Shown: positions 53,881 to 62,903 of the stretch, piece by piece
How the letters are laid out: each line of letters begins with the position of its first letter
Numbering within the stretch: position 1 is the first letter of the stretch
DNA from: Massilia violaceinigra
GTDB lineage: Bacteria > Pseudomonadota > Gammaproteobacteria > Burkholderiales > Burkholderiaceae_D
DNA: 64,000 nucleotides
Direction of reading: 5' to 3'
Assembly (NCBI RefSeq): GCF_002752675.1
Contig: NZ_CP024608.1
Span: 7,316,001 to 7,380,000 of the forward strand
Position numbers and translations under genes: made by a program
Notes under the pieces: generated by a model
Told to the model about the DNA's origin: nothing
What the model saw: the letters and a program-made list of their open reading frames with translations, nothing else
The model's database searches: none

Positions 53881-54429
53881 TCACCGATTCTGCAAGGTGT
53901 CAAAGCGCGCAAACAGGTCGTCCAGGATATCGTCCTGGTCCATTTTGGGGCCATCGACGGGGCGGATTCCCGGCGTCATGAAGCTGAACATTTTATGTTT
54001 CCCGACCATGCTGATGTTGCCGCCCACCGTGGTGAGGCAGAACGCCCGCCGCAAGCTCCGTCCGGCCTGTTTTACCGCCATGTCCGGCCTGACGTGAAAG
54101 ACGATATTGAGAAAACTGCCGAAAATGTTGGGCAATGGATTAATGAAGGTGATTTTTTCCATGTCCGAAAATGCCACGAACAAACCGTCGGCAAAGCTGA
54201 CGCCCTCGTCGCTCACCGTCATCGTTGCGGACTTGCCATTCATGGCAAATTGAAGAACTCCCATCACGGCCACCCACCCGCCCAGCACGAGTCCCGCGAT
54301 GGCAAAACCCGTCTTGCCTTCCCTGACTGCCGCCACGGCGAGCGCCAGGACGATCGCACTGGTCGGAATACACGCCCACGCAATTCGTTTGCCTTCGGTA
54401 TAGGTGATCGGTGGACGCGGTACATTCAT
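53881..54429 (-). CDS. Small membrane protein of unknown function
   Basis: 182 aa from the ATG at 54429, with GGAG upstream. Two helices (ACIPTSAIVLALAVAAV and FAIAGLVLGGWVAVMGVLQFA) form a hairpin near the N-terminus, then a soluble part with DEGVSFADGLFVAFSDMEKITF, which looks like a PH-like fold (inference). C-terminal charged tail DQDDILDDLFARFD. Function unknown. Confidence 0.7.
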   Translation of the reverse strand: MNVPRPPITYTEGKRIAWACIPTSAIVLALAVAAVREGKTGFAIAGLVLGGWVAVMGVLQFAMNGKSATMTVSDEGVSFADGLFVAFSDMEKITFINPLPNIFGSFLNIVFHVRPDMAVKQAGRSLRRAFCLTTVGGNISMVGKHKMFSFMTPGIRPVDGPKMDQDDILDDLFARFDTLQNR

Positions 54430-54570
54430 GGAGGACTCCGGACAGATGAACAGCAAGCATACCATGTTGACGAATACACAATACCCGCCGGACATGATTT
54501 CCGTTCACCTGGAGATGGCGCCGGTCAGCGCAACCGTGGCGCGACCGGGCCGGATAGAGCTGTGCGAGGA

Positions 54571-55518
54571 TCAGGTGCCGCGCTTGCCGCGCGCCGAATT
54601 AGCCGCTTTTTCGGCGGCAATCGCTGCCGCCTTGGCTGCCTTGGCAGCCATCTCGGCCTCGTGCTGGGCCAGGCGCACGGCGCGCGTTTCCGGCGTTTCG
54701 AGGCTGATGCGACCGAGCGCGCCGGTGCGGTAATCCTGCAGGAAGATGTGCGAGGCCTTTTCGAAATCGAGGTCGCCGCCCTTCTGGCGGTAGCCGCGCC
54801 GCGCCGCCACGCCTTCGACCACGGCGATGCCGTCCATGCCCTCGGTCTTGAAGCCATAGCGCGCCGTGAGCAGCGCCGGATAGCGCGCCAGCAGTTCGTC
54901 GGCCAGGAACACGGCTACTTCATCTTCGATCAGCGCATTCGAGCCGATGGCGTGGCTGGCGGCCAGCATCAGGCCATCGCTGGCCAGCGCGATTTTCGGC
55001 CACAGCATGCCGGGGGTATCGACCAGGATGATGTTCTTGCCGAGGTAAAGCTTCTGCTGCATCTTGGTGACGGCCGGCTCGTCGCCCACCTTCGCCACTT
55101 TTTTCTTGAGCAGCGCGTTCATCAGCGTCGATTTGCCGACGTTGGGAATCCCCATGATCATGATGCGCAGCGGCTTGGTCGGCACGCCGCGGTGCGGCGC
55201 CAGCGACTGGCACAGGTCCGGGATCTTGGCGACGTCGCCCGGCTTCTTGGTCGTCATCGCGTAGGCGGTCACGCCTTCCTGCGCGTTGTAGTAGGCGCTC
55301 CAGGCGGCGGTGGCGGCCGGATCGGCCAGGTCGACCTTGTTGAGGATCTTGAGGCAGGGGCGCTGGCGGAACAGGCGCAGTTCCTCGACCATCGGGTTGC
55401 AGCTCGCCTCGGGCAGGCGCGCATCGAGCACCTCGATCACCAGATCGGTGTTCTCCATCTGTTCGGCCGCCTTCTTGCGGGCGGCGTTCATGTGGCCCGG
55501 GTACCATTGTATCGACAT
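54571..55518 (-). CDS. ylqF: Ribosome biogenesis GTPase YlqF/RbgA
   Basis: 315 aa. Circularly permuted GTPase: G4 NKVD (about 60) comes before G1 GIPNVGKST (about 122) and G3 DTPG (about 168). The start MSIQWYPGHMNAARKK is typical. It acts in assembly of the large ribosomal subunit. The C-terminus has an Ala/Lys-rich extension (AAKAAKAAAIAAEKAANS). Confidence 0.95.
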   Translation of the reverse strand: MSIQWYPGHMNAARKKAAEQMENTDLVIEVLDARLPEASCNPMVEELRLFRQRPCLKILNKVDLADPAATAAWSAYYNAQEGVTAYAMTTKKPGDVAKIPDLCQSLAPHRGVPTKPLRIMIMGIPNVGKSTLMNALLKKKVAKVGDEPAVTKMQQKLYLGKNIILVDTPGMLWPKIALASDGLMLAASHAIGSNALIEDEVAVFLADELLARYPALLTARYGFKTEGMDGIAVVEGVAARRGYRQKGGDLDFEKASHIFLQDYRTGALGRISLETPETRAVRLAQHEAEMAAKAAKAAAIAAEKAANSARGKRGT

Positions 55519-55583
55519 GCTGTGCTTTCGGAATTCTCGTTTAAGGCGCTATTTTACCGGGGCGCGCCCCGCGCGCAGCAAAT

Positions 55584-56810
55584 TCAGCGAATGCAGGCGC
55601 TGGCCGGCGCCGGGGCGCCCGGGTCGGCCTGGGCCAGCGCGCCACGCGCCAGGGCCACATCCTTGCCGAATTCCTCCAGGTGGCGCGTGCGCGTGTCGCT
55701 TTGCCATTCGGCGTCCGAGAAGTCCTTGAGCGCGTGCGGCTTGCCGGTAAAGGCGCGCCCTTCCAGGCGCGGCATCATGAGCCGGTCCGGGTCGGTGTTT
55801 TCGCGCAGCAGATAGCCGTCCACGTCGCGCAAGGTCAATGGCAGCGCCGGCGCCTGGTCGCGCAGCAGCTTGCCGAACACGGTGAGTTTCACTTCCGTCT
55901 GGCCCGCGCCCAGCATGTCGTTGAAGGTGGCCAGCGCGAACGGCTTGCCGGCGGCGTCGTCGACCCGCCCGCTGACCACGTAGCGCCCGGCCTGGCGCAC
56001 GTCGGCCTTGAGGTAGTACACCAGCGAGCCGTCTTCGATCACTTCGCGGATCTGGCCGGTCCAGGTGGCCGGCACCTCGGGACTGTAGATGACATCGAAC
56101 AGCGCCAGGCCGGCGCGCCCGTTCACGCTGAAGCGCACTTCGGCGCGGATGGTGCCGTGGAAGGCCGCCAGCCCGGTCTGGGCCGGCGCCAGGATGCCGC
56201 CAAAGGCGCCGTCGCCCGCTACCGAGTCGGCCATCTGGCCGTCGTCGGCAAACGCCAGCGGCAGCTGGGTGGTCGGGCGCGCGCCCTTGAAGGTGATGCC
56301 CTGCGCGAGCGCGCGCGTGATCACCAGCGGCTGCACCGCACCACGGCTGTCGAGCGCGCGCAGCGACAAGGCGACCGTTTCGCCGGCCACCATGAACACG
56401 CGCGATTGCGACGTCTGGATCTGCACCGACGGGTCGGCGCGTCCGCCCTCGCTGCGCATGGCGTGCGTTTCGGTGACCGGCTGGTTCGGATAAACCTGGT
56501 CGGGCTGCTCCGATATGGGACGCGAGACATCGGGATAGCGGGTCGCCGCGCGGTAGTCGCACAAGGTCTTGTCGGCCTGCGCCAGCTGCTCGCGCAGCTG
56601 CTGCAGACGCGCGCCGCGCCCGGACACTGGCGGCAGGAGCGCGCCTTGCGGCTCCGGAGCGAAAAAGGTGGCGGCGGTGCGGTCCGGGGCAGGCGGCGCG
56701 GCGCTGGCGGCGGTGCCCACCGGTGCGCCGGAGCGCCACGCCAGCAGGGCGAGCGTGGCGGCCACTGCAACAGCGGCAGCGGCAGCCACCCACCCTGCTT
56801 TAAAGCGCAC
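55584..56810 (-). CDS. Secreted protein with choice-of-anchor X-like region
   Basis: 408 aa. An N-terminal anchor or signal (GWVAAAAAVAVAATLALLAW) precedes a helical segment and a beta-sandwich with LPLAFADDGQMADSVAGDGAFGGIL, the DDG-x-D-x-x-AGDG pattern of choice-of-anchor X proteins. It overlaps the end of the 56800 gene by 11 bp, so the two are probably co-expressed. Function unknown; periplasmic or surface. Confidence 0.7.
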   Translation of the reverse strand: MRFKAGWVAAAAAVAVAATLALLAWRSGAPVGTAASAAPPAPDRTAATFFAPEPQGALLPPVSGRGARLQQLREQLAQADKTLCDYRAATRYPDVSRPISEQPDQVYPNQPVTETHAMRSEGGRADPSVQIQTSQSRVFMVAGETVALSLRALDSRGAVQPLVITRALAQGITFKGARPTTQLPLAFADDGQMADSVAGDGAFGGILAPAQTGLAAFHGTIRAEVRFSVNGRAGLALFDVIYSPEVPATWTGQIREVIEDGSLVYYLKADVRQAGRYVVSGRVDDAAGKPFALATFNDMLGAGQTEVKLTVFGKLLRDQAPALPLTLRDVDGYLLRENTDPDRLMMPRLEGRAFTGKPHALKDFSDAEWQSDTRTRHLEEFGKDVALARGALAQADPGAPAPASACIR

Positions 56811-57687
56811 TGCCCGCGACGGCGGCGCGCATCACGCCAACCACGCCCTGCCAGTTGTTGGAGTTGTAGTGGTCGTAGGCCTCGTTATCGTCCCTGAACA
56901 CCACCGAGTGGTTGTTCCACTTGGCGCTGCCGCCTTCGTTGGGGCCGCTGCCGAGGGTCAGGTCGTTGCAGAACCAGTTGCCGGGATTGCACAGATTGCT
57001 GCCCCCGCTGCCGGCCGCGGCGCCGCTGCTGTGGTACGCCACCACTTCGTCGTCCTGGCCTGGCAGGATGAAGGAGTAGGCCGTGCCCTTGGCCCCGGCG
57101 TACATGTAGAACCACACGTTGTAGGTCGTGTTGTGGTTGTACATGGCGCGCGCGGTGGTGGTCTTGAGGTCCTTGACCAGCGGTTCGGAAGTAGTCCAGG
57201 AGCCGGCGTCGGACAGTTCCGAGCCGCCGGCGGCGCCCGCCGCCGAGCGTACCCACTTGATGTTCCAGCCGGTCTGGCTGCTGCCGTCGGTATTGCCGCA
57301 CTGGCCGCCGCTATTGGGCACGGCATTCTTTTTGAGGCGGCTCGATCCGCCGTAATTGGCCAGGGCGTAGCCCATCATCAGGTCGCCGGCGCTGTGGGTG
57401 GCGACGTAGCACCAGTTGGTGCCGGTGCAGTAGCAGTCGAGCGCATCGCGCACGTTGCCGTTCTGGGCGGCGATGCTGTTGTAGCCGTCCCAGTTGGCCG
57501 ATTTCTTGTTGACCCCGGCGTCGGCCGTGGCCGGTCCCCAGTAGGTGAAGCTGTTGTGATTGCCGATTACGCCGCCGCCTCCGCGTCCGTTGACCCACAG
57601 GGTGTAATTGGCCGCGCTGGCGATGCTGGTGATGGCGGTGAGGGAAACCAGGCAAACCGAAATGAAGACACGCATGACATGATTCAT
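56800..57687 (-). CDS. Secreted alpha/beta-hydrolase-like protein
   Basis: 295 aa with a signal peptide (to ASAA, 26). WCYVATHSAGDLMMGYALANYGG holds a HSAG nucleophile elbow with the residue before it Thr, and PGQDDEVVAYHSSG could supply Asp and His. The opening NYTLWVNGRGGGG is like the oxyanion region of lipases. Six or more Cys suggest disulfides. Lipase or esterase activity is inferred; no exact family is recognised. Overlaps the 55584 gene by 11 bp. Confidence 0.65.
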   Translation of the reverse strand: MNHVMRVFISVCLVSLTAITSIASAANYTLWVNGRGGGGVIGNHNSFTYWGPATADAGVNKKSANWDGYNSIAAQNGNVRDALDCYCTGTNWCYVATHSAGDLMMGYALANYGGSSRLKKNAVPNSGGQCGNTDGSSQTGWNIKWVRSAAGAAGGSELSDAGSWTTSEPLVKDLKTTTARAMYNHNTTYNVWFYMYAGAKGTAYSFILPGQDDEVVAYHSSGAAAGSGGSNLCNPGNWFCNDLTLGSGPNEGGSAKWNNHSVVFRDDNEAYDHYNSNNWQGVVGVMRAAVAGSAL

Positions 57688-57844
57688 TGACTGCTCCTTG
57701 TAGGTACGGCGGCGGAAACAGAGAACGACCGGACTCGGCCACCGACGAATCTACAGAGGGCTTATATGCATGTCAACATGGCGTGGTCAAAAAATAAAGT
57801 TTGTCGGTGAATGGAGACAAGGCGGGTGACGGGCACCGGAAACT

Positions 57845-58777
57845 TCACTCCAGATCAGCCAATACCTTGACGTGCGCCACCACGCTGCGGCCCAGGGCCG
57901 ACAGGTTGTAGCCGCCTTCGAGGCAGCTGACGATGCGTCCGCGCGCGTACAGGCGCGCCACCGTCATGATCTGGCGCGTGATCCAGGCGTAATCGGCTTC
58001 CACCAGGCCCATGCCGCCCACATCGTCTTCGCGGTGGGCATCGAAGCCGGCCGAAATGAAGATCATGTCCGGCTTGAAGTCGTGCAGCGCCGGCAGCCAG
58101 TGTTCGGTGATCAGCTGGCGCACCACGTCGCCGCCGCTGCGCGCCGGTACCGGAATGTTCACGCTGGTGGCGCTGCGCGGTTCCGGTTCGGTGTACGGAT
58201 AAAACGGATGCTGGTAAAAACTGGCCATCAGCACGCGCGGATCGTCGCGAAACGACGCGGCGGTGCCGTTGCCGTGGTGGACGTCGAAGTCGATGATCGC
58301 CACCCGTTCGAGGCCGTGCGAATCGAGCGCGTGGCGCGCCGCGATGGCCACGTTGTTAAACAGGCAGAAGCCCATCGGCTCGGTCGGCAGCGCGTGGTGG
58401 CCGGGCGGGCGAACCGCGCAGAAGGCGTTGTCGATGCTGCCGGCAATGACGGCATCGGTGGCGGCCAGCGCGGCGCCGGCGGCGCGCAGCGCGGCCTGGT
58501 AGCTGAAGGCGCACAGGGAGGTGTCGCCATCGAGCGGGTAAATATCGCCTTCGACCGTGGGCGTATTGTCGCGCACCAGGGCGATGGCTTCCGGCGTGTG
58601 ATTGCGGCCGATGGCCGGAATTTCGGCCAGCGGCGCATCGCGCCGTTCGAGCAGGCCGTCGATGCGGGCCAGGATCAACTGGTCTTCGATCGCCTGCAGG
58701 CGCGCCGGGGACTCCGGGTGCCATTCGCCCATGTCGTGGCGGCGGCAGTCGGGGTGGCTGTAGATTGCTGTGCTCAT
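57845..58777 (-). CDS. Histone deacetylase family protein (acetylpolyamine amidohydrolase-like)
   Basis: 310 aa from the ATG at 58777; upstream ATGs (58786, 58834) are weaker. RPPGHHA near 124 holds the paired His, DFDVHHGNGT near 162 the metal Asp and His, and SAGFDAHREDD near 248 the second Asp; EGGYNL and a Tyr complete the site. It would remove acetyl groups from a polyamine, acetoin-type or protein substrate. Single-gene unit, divergent from the moxR operon. Confidence 0.92.
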   Translation of the reverse strand: MSTAIYSHPDCRRHDMGEWHPESPARLQAIEDQLILARIDGLLERRDAPLAEIPAIGRNHTPEAIALVRDNTPTVEGDIYPLDGDTSLCAFSYQAALRAAGAALAATDAVIAGSIDNAFCAVRPPGHHALPTEPMGFCLFNNVAIAARHALDSHGLERVAIIDFDVHHGNGTAASFRDDPRVLMASFYQHPFYPYTEPEPRSATSVNIPVPARSGGDVVRQLITEHWLPALHDFKPDMIFISAGFDAHREDDVGGMGLVEADYAWITRQIMTVARLYARGRIVSCLEGGYNLSALGRSVVAHVKVLADLE

Positions 58778-58952
58778 GTGCGTCATTTCAAAAACGGTGT
58801 CATCAATGTTGCACCGGAAATGCCGTTCTCGCATAGAATCCTGAGAACGGGTCGTGATGACGGAATAGTCGGTGCCGATGGCGCTAATCTACCATGCCGT
58901 GCCCCTCGCGGGTGCGCGCGACCACCCACAGCACACTGTAAAGATAACCACC

Positions 58953-59873
58953 ATGTTCAAAAAGATGCACGCCGTCGCCCGCCAGGTCAGCCAGATTGTC
59001 GTCGGCAAGGACCTGCAAGTGCGCCAGGCGCTCACCTGCCTGCTGGCCAACGGCCACCTGCTGATCGAAGACGTGCCAGGCGTCGGCAAGACCACCCTGG
59101 CCCACGCGCTGGCCATTTCGCTGGGGCTGAAATTCAACCGCGTGCAGTTCACCAGCGACCTGCTGCCGGCCGACGTGGCCGGCATCTCGGTGTACGAACG
59201 CGAAAAGAATGGCTTCGTGTTCCATCCCGGCCCGATCTTCACGCAAGTGCTGCTGGCCGATGAAATTAACCGCGCCACGCCGAAAACCCAATCGGGCCTG
59301 CTGGAGGCGATGGAAGAGCGCCAGGTGACCGCCGACGGCGTCACGCGCGCCCTGCCCTCGCCCTTCTTCGTGATCGCGACGCAAAATCCGCTGCACCAGG
59401 TGGGCACCTTCGCCCTGCCCGAGTCGCAGCTGGACCGCTTCTTGATGTGCCTCTCGCTGGGCTACCCGGACGCCGCCGCCGAACGCGCGCTGCTGATGGG
59501 CGACGACCGCCGCAGCATGCTCAAGACGCTGCCGGCGGCCATGCAGCCGGCCGAACTGACGGTGGCGCAGAAGGCGCTGCGCGAGATCCACGCCTCGGCT
59601 TCGCTGATCGACTACGTGCAGGCACTGGCGCAAGCGTCGCGCCAGAACGGCATGTTCGCTGAGGGCCTGTCGCCGCGCGCCTCGATCGCGCTGCTGCAGG
59701 CCGCGCGCGCCTGGGCCGCCATGGAAGGGCGCGACCACGTGGTGCCGGAAGATATCCAGGCGGTGCTGGTGCCGGTCTGCGCGCACCGCCTGCGTCCTTT
59801 GAAGTCGGCGCACGGGGTGGCGCTGGCCAGCCGCGACCTGGTCCTGCAGCTGCAGAAATCCGTGCCGGTGTGA
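58953..59873 (+). CDS. MoxR-family AAA+ ATPase
   Basis: 306 aa from the ATG at 58953. Walker A DVPGVGKTTLAHA near 49, Walker B VLLADEINRA near 94, sensor 1 IATQNPL and sensor 2 SPRASIALL. These ATPases act as chaperones or activators for metal-binding proteins, usually with DUF58 partners. The DUF58 gene begins 4 bp after the stop. A longer start would add residues that do not match the family. Confidence 0.95.
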   Translation: MFKKMHAVARQVSQIVVGKDLQVRQALTCLLANGHLLIEDVPGVGKTTLAHALAISLGLKFNRVQFTSDLLPADVAGISVYEREKNGFVFHPGPIFTQVLLADEINRATPKTQSGLLEAMEERQVTADGVTRALPSPFFVIATQNPLHQVGTFALPESQLDRFLMCLSLGYPDAAAERALLMGDDRRSMLKTLPAAMQPAELTVAQKALREIHASASLIDYVQALAQASRQNGMFAEGLSPRASIALLQAARAWAAMEGRDHVVPEDIQAVLVPVCAHRLRPLKSAHGVALASRDLVLQLQKSVPV

Positions 59874-59877
59874 GGCA

Positions 59878-60885
59878 ATGGCGGCCTCCCTGAAGCGCTT
59901 CATCCCCGCCGCGGTACGCGCCAAGGCCGACACCTGGCTATTCCAGAAGCGCGGCGTCGATCCCGGCGAAACCCTGCTGACCCAGCGCCGCGTGTTCATC
60001 CTGCCTTCCGGCGCCGGCATGGGATTTGCCGCGCTGATCCTGATCCTGCTGATCGGCTCGATCAACTATTCGCTCGGCCTCGGTTTCGCGCTGACCTTCA
60101 CCATGGGCACCTGCGCCATGGTCGACATCTACATGACCTATAAAAACATGGCGCACCTGCACCTGCGCCCGGGCCGCGCGCAGCCGGTGTTCGCCGGCGA
60201 AGTGGCGCAGTTCGAACTGCACCTGGTCAACCGCACCAAACTGGACCGCTACGCGCTGTGGGTCGACTTCATGGAAGCCGGCGAAGCGCGCCACGTGGTC
60301 GATGTGGCGGCCGGCGCGACCAGCGCCGTGGTGCTGTCGGCGCCGAGCACGGAACGCGGCTGGCTGGCGGCGCCGCGCATCCGCCTGTCCACGCGTTTTC
60401 CGCTTGGCCTGTTGCGCGCGTGGAGCTACTGGCAGCCGGATTTGAACGCGCTGGTGTATCCCTTCCCCGAAGAAAACGGGCCGCCGCTGCCGATATCGGG
60501 CGTCGAGAGCGCCGACGGCCACGGCCACGCCGGCCACGACGACTTTGCCGGCATCCGCAGCTACCAGCCGGGCGACCCGATGCGCCACATGGCCTGGCGC
60601 CAGATCGCGCGGCTCGACCCGGCCGACGGCGGCCAGCTGGTGACCAAGCATTTCGAGGGCGGCGCGGTCGACGAGCTGGTGCTCGACTTTAACGCCATGC
60701 CGTCGATCATGAACCTGGAACTGCGCCTGTCGCGCATGACGCGCTGGGTGCTCGACGCCGAACAGCGCGCCCTGCCCTACGCCTTTCGCATCGGCGCCAC
60801 CGACTTCGAAGCGTCCATCGGCGAAGCGCACCAGGCGGCCTGCCTGCGCGCGCTGGCGCTGCACGGCCTGAAGGAGGCGCCATGA
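59878..60885 (+). CDS. DUF58 domain protein
   Basis: 335 aa. Two helices (GMGFAALILILLIGSINYSL and FALTFTMGTCAMVDIYM) near the N-terminus, then a periplasmic-type beta domain and the DUF58 core DFAGIRSYQPGDPMRHMAWRQIAR near 220. The companion MoxR and transglutaminase genes flank it; its stop overlaps the next ATG. It probably works with MoxR in envelope assembly or stress; the activity is not established. Confidence 0.93.
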   Translation: MAASLKRFIPAAVRAKADTWLFQKRGVDPGETLLTQRRVFILPSGAGMGFAALILILLIGSINYSLGLGFALTFTMGTCAMVDIYMTYKNMAHLHLRPGRAQPVFAGEVAQFELHLVNRTKLDRYALWVDFMEAGEARHVVDVAAGATSAVVLSAPSTERGWLAAPRIRLSTRFPLGLLRAWSYWQPDLNALVYPFPEENGPPLPISGVESADGHGHAGHDDFAGIRSYQPGDPMRHMAWRQIARLDPADGGQLVTKHFEGGAVDELVLDFNAMPSIMNLELRLSRMTRWVLDAEQRALPYAFRIGATDFEASIGEAHQAACLRALALHGLKEAP

Positions 60886-62903
60886 GCGGCGCCAGCGTGC
60901 GCGCGCCACGCGCCAGCCTGGTGCGCCTGGCCGCGCAACTACCGCGCGACAAGGCCGACACCCTGCTGCTGCTGGGCGCGGCCCTGATGGTGCTCGCGCC
61001 CCACGCCGGCCACCTGCCGCTGTGGGTGTCGAGCCTGTGCGCCCTGACCCTGCTGTGGCGTACCGTGGCCACCGTGCGCGGCACGCGCATGCCGTCCGCC
61101 TTCCTGCTGCTGCCGCTGTCGATGGCGGCCATGGCGGGCGTGTTCATGAGCTACCGCACCCTGTTCGGACGCGATGCCGGGGTGGCCATGCTGGTGCTGC
61201 TGGTCGCTTTCAAGATGCTCGAAATGCACGCCAAGCGCGACCTGTTCGTGGTGGTCTTCCTGTCGTTCTTCCTGGTGCTCACCAATTTCTTTTATTCGCA
61301 GAGCATCCTGACGGCGCTGATGATGGTCGCCTCGATCATCGCGCTGCTGACCGCGCAGCTCTCGTTCCAGTTCACCGGCAGCGTGCCGCCGCTGGGCCGG
61401 CGCCTGTGGATGGGCGCGCGCGTGTTCCTGCTGGCCGCGCCGCTGGCGCTGGTGCTGTTCTTCCTGTTCCCGCGCATCCAGGGGCCGCTGTGGGGGATGC
61501 CGAGCGACGCCCAGGGCGGGCGCACCGGCCTGTCGAACAGCATGGCGCCGGGGAATATGTCGAACCTGGCGCAGTCGGACGAGCCGGTGTTCCAGGTGCG
61601 CTTTCTCGACCCGGTGCCGCCCAAGCCGCAGCTGTACTGGCGCGGCCTGGTGATGGGCGACTTCGACGGGCGCACCTGGACCCAGCTGCGCCGGCGCCGC
61701 CTGCCCGATAACGTGTCCCTGACCGCGCGCGGAGAGCCCATCCGCTACGAACTGACCCTGGAGCCGTCGTCCAATAGCTGGCTGTTCGCGCTCGACATGC
61801 CGGACCGCCTGCCTGTCCTGAGCGGCAATTCGGTCGGCGTATCGAGCGAGCTGGAAATGGGGGCCACGCTGCCGCTCAGCAAGCGCGTACGCTACGAGCT
61901 GTCTTCGCACGTCGATTACAGCCTCGACGATGGCGACCAGCTCAACGAGCGCGCGCGCTGGCTGGCCCTGCCGCAAGGCTTCAATCCGAGGACGCTCGAA
62001 ACCGGCGCGCAGATCGCGCAGATGAGCGCCGACCCGGCCGCGCGCGCCAATGCGGTGCTGGGCATGTTCACCAAGCTGCCGTTCTCGTACACGCTGCAGC
62101 CGCCGCTGCTGGGACGCGACTCGGTCGACGAATTCCTGTTCAAGACGCGCGCCGGGTTCTGCGAGCACTTCGCCAGCGCCTTCGTGGTGCTGATGCGCGC
62201 GGCCGACGTGCCGGCGCGCGTGGTGATCGGCTACCAGGGCGGCGAACTCAACCCCATCGACGGCTTCCTGATGGTGCGCCAGTCGGAAGCGCACGCCTGG
62301 GCGGAAATCTGGATCGCCGGGCGCGGCTGGCTGCGGGTCGACCCGACCGCCGCGGTGGCGCCGGAACGGGTGCAGCGCGGCCTGTCGAGCGCGCTGGCGC
62401 AGAATGCTCCCGCATTCGCCGGCCTGGGCGGCCTGCTCGATTTCGGCGGCGAGCGCAATGCGCTGCTCGAACAGTTGCGGTTTCGCATAGGGGCGATCAA
62501 CAATGGCTGGAACCAGTGGGTGCTGAACTACACGCCGGATCGCCAGAGCGGCTTCCTGGACAGCCTCAAGCTGAGTCTGATGCATTGGCGCAACCTCGCC
62601 ATCCTGGCCGCGATCGGCGCCGCGTTGCTGCTGTGGCGCGCGATACGCCAGCGGCGCGAGACAGACCCGGTCGATGCGCTATACTCGGCCCTGTGTCGAC
62701 GGATGAGCCAGCTTGGAATGGCGCGCGCCGCCGACGAGGGCCCGAACGCGTACGCCGCCCGGCTCGCGCAAGGCACGCTGGCGCAGGACAAGCTGGCAGC
62801 CATCGAGCGCTTCCTGACGCTCTACAGCGCCCACAAATACAGTGCCCGGCCACCCGCTTCCGGGCTGGCTTCCACCCTGAAAAGTTTGCTGAACAACATT
62901 TAA
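60882..62903 (+). CDS. TgpA-like transglutaminase-domain membrane protein (DUF3488)
   Basis: 673 aa. At least six N-terminal helices (DUF3488), then a periplasmic transglutaminase-like domain with Cys in RAGFCEHFASAFVVLMRAADVPARVV near 427, His in SEAHAWAEIW near 469 and Asp in LRVDPTAAV near 485. One more helix (NLAILAAIGAALLLW) and a cytosolic C-terminal DUF4129-like part follow. It overlaps DUF58 by 4 bp and ends TAATGA with the transglycosylase start. Confidence 0.93.
   Translation: MSGASVRAPRASLVRLAAQLPRDKADTLLLLGAALMVLAPHAGHLPLWVSSLCALTLLWRTVATVRGTRMPSAFLLLPLSMAAMAGVFMSYRTLFGRDAGVAMLVLLVAFKMLEMHAKRDLFVVVFLSFFLVLTNFFYSQSILTALMMVASIIALLTAQLSFQFTGSVPPLGRRLWMGARVFLLAAPLALVLFFLFPRIQGPLWGMPSDAQGGRTGLSNSMAPGNMSNLAQSDEPVFQVRFLDPVPPKPQLYWRGLVMGDFDGRTWTQLRRRRLPDNVSLTARGEPIRYELTLEPSSNSWLFALDMPDRLPVLSGNSVGVSSELEMGATLPLSKRVRYELSSHVDYSLDDGDQLNERARWLALPQGFNPRTLETGAQIAQMSADPAARANAVLGMFTKLPFSYTLQPPLLGRDSVDEFLFKTRAGFCEHFASAFVVLMRAADVPARVVIGYQGGELNPIDGFLMVRQSEAHAWAEIWIAGRGWLRVDPTAAVAPERVQRGLSSALAQNAPAFAGLGGLLDFGGERNALLEQLRFRIGAINNGWNQWVLNYTPDRQSGFLDSLKLSLMHWRNLAILAAIGAALLLWRAIRQRRETDPVDALYSALCRRMSQLGMARAADEGPNAYAARLAQGTLAQDKLAAIERFLTLYSAHKYSARPPASGLASTLKSLLNNI

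Noticed and set aside
60939..62585. Long minus-strand frame opposite the transglutaminase gene
   Set aside because: Gln/His/Arg-rich shadow with no motif; the plus-strand frame has the Cys-His-Asp site.
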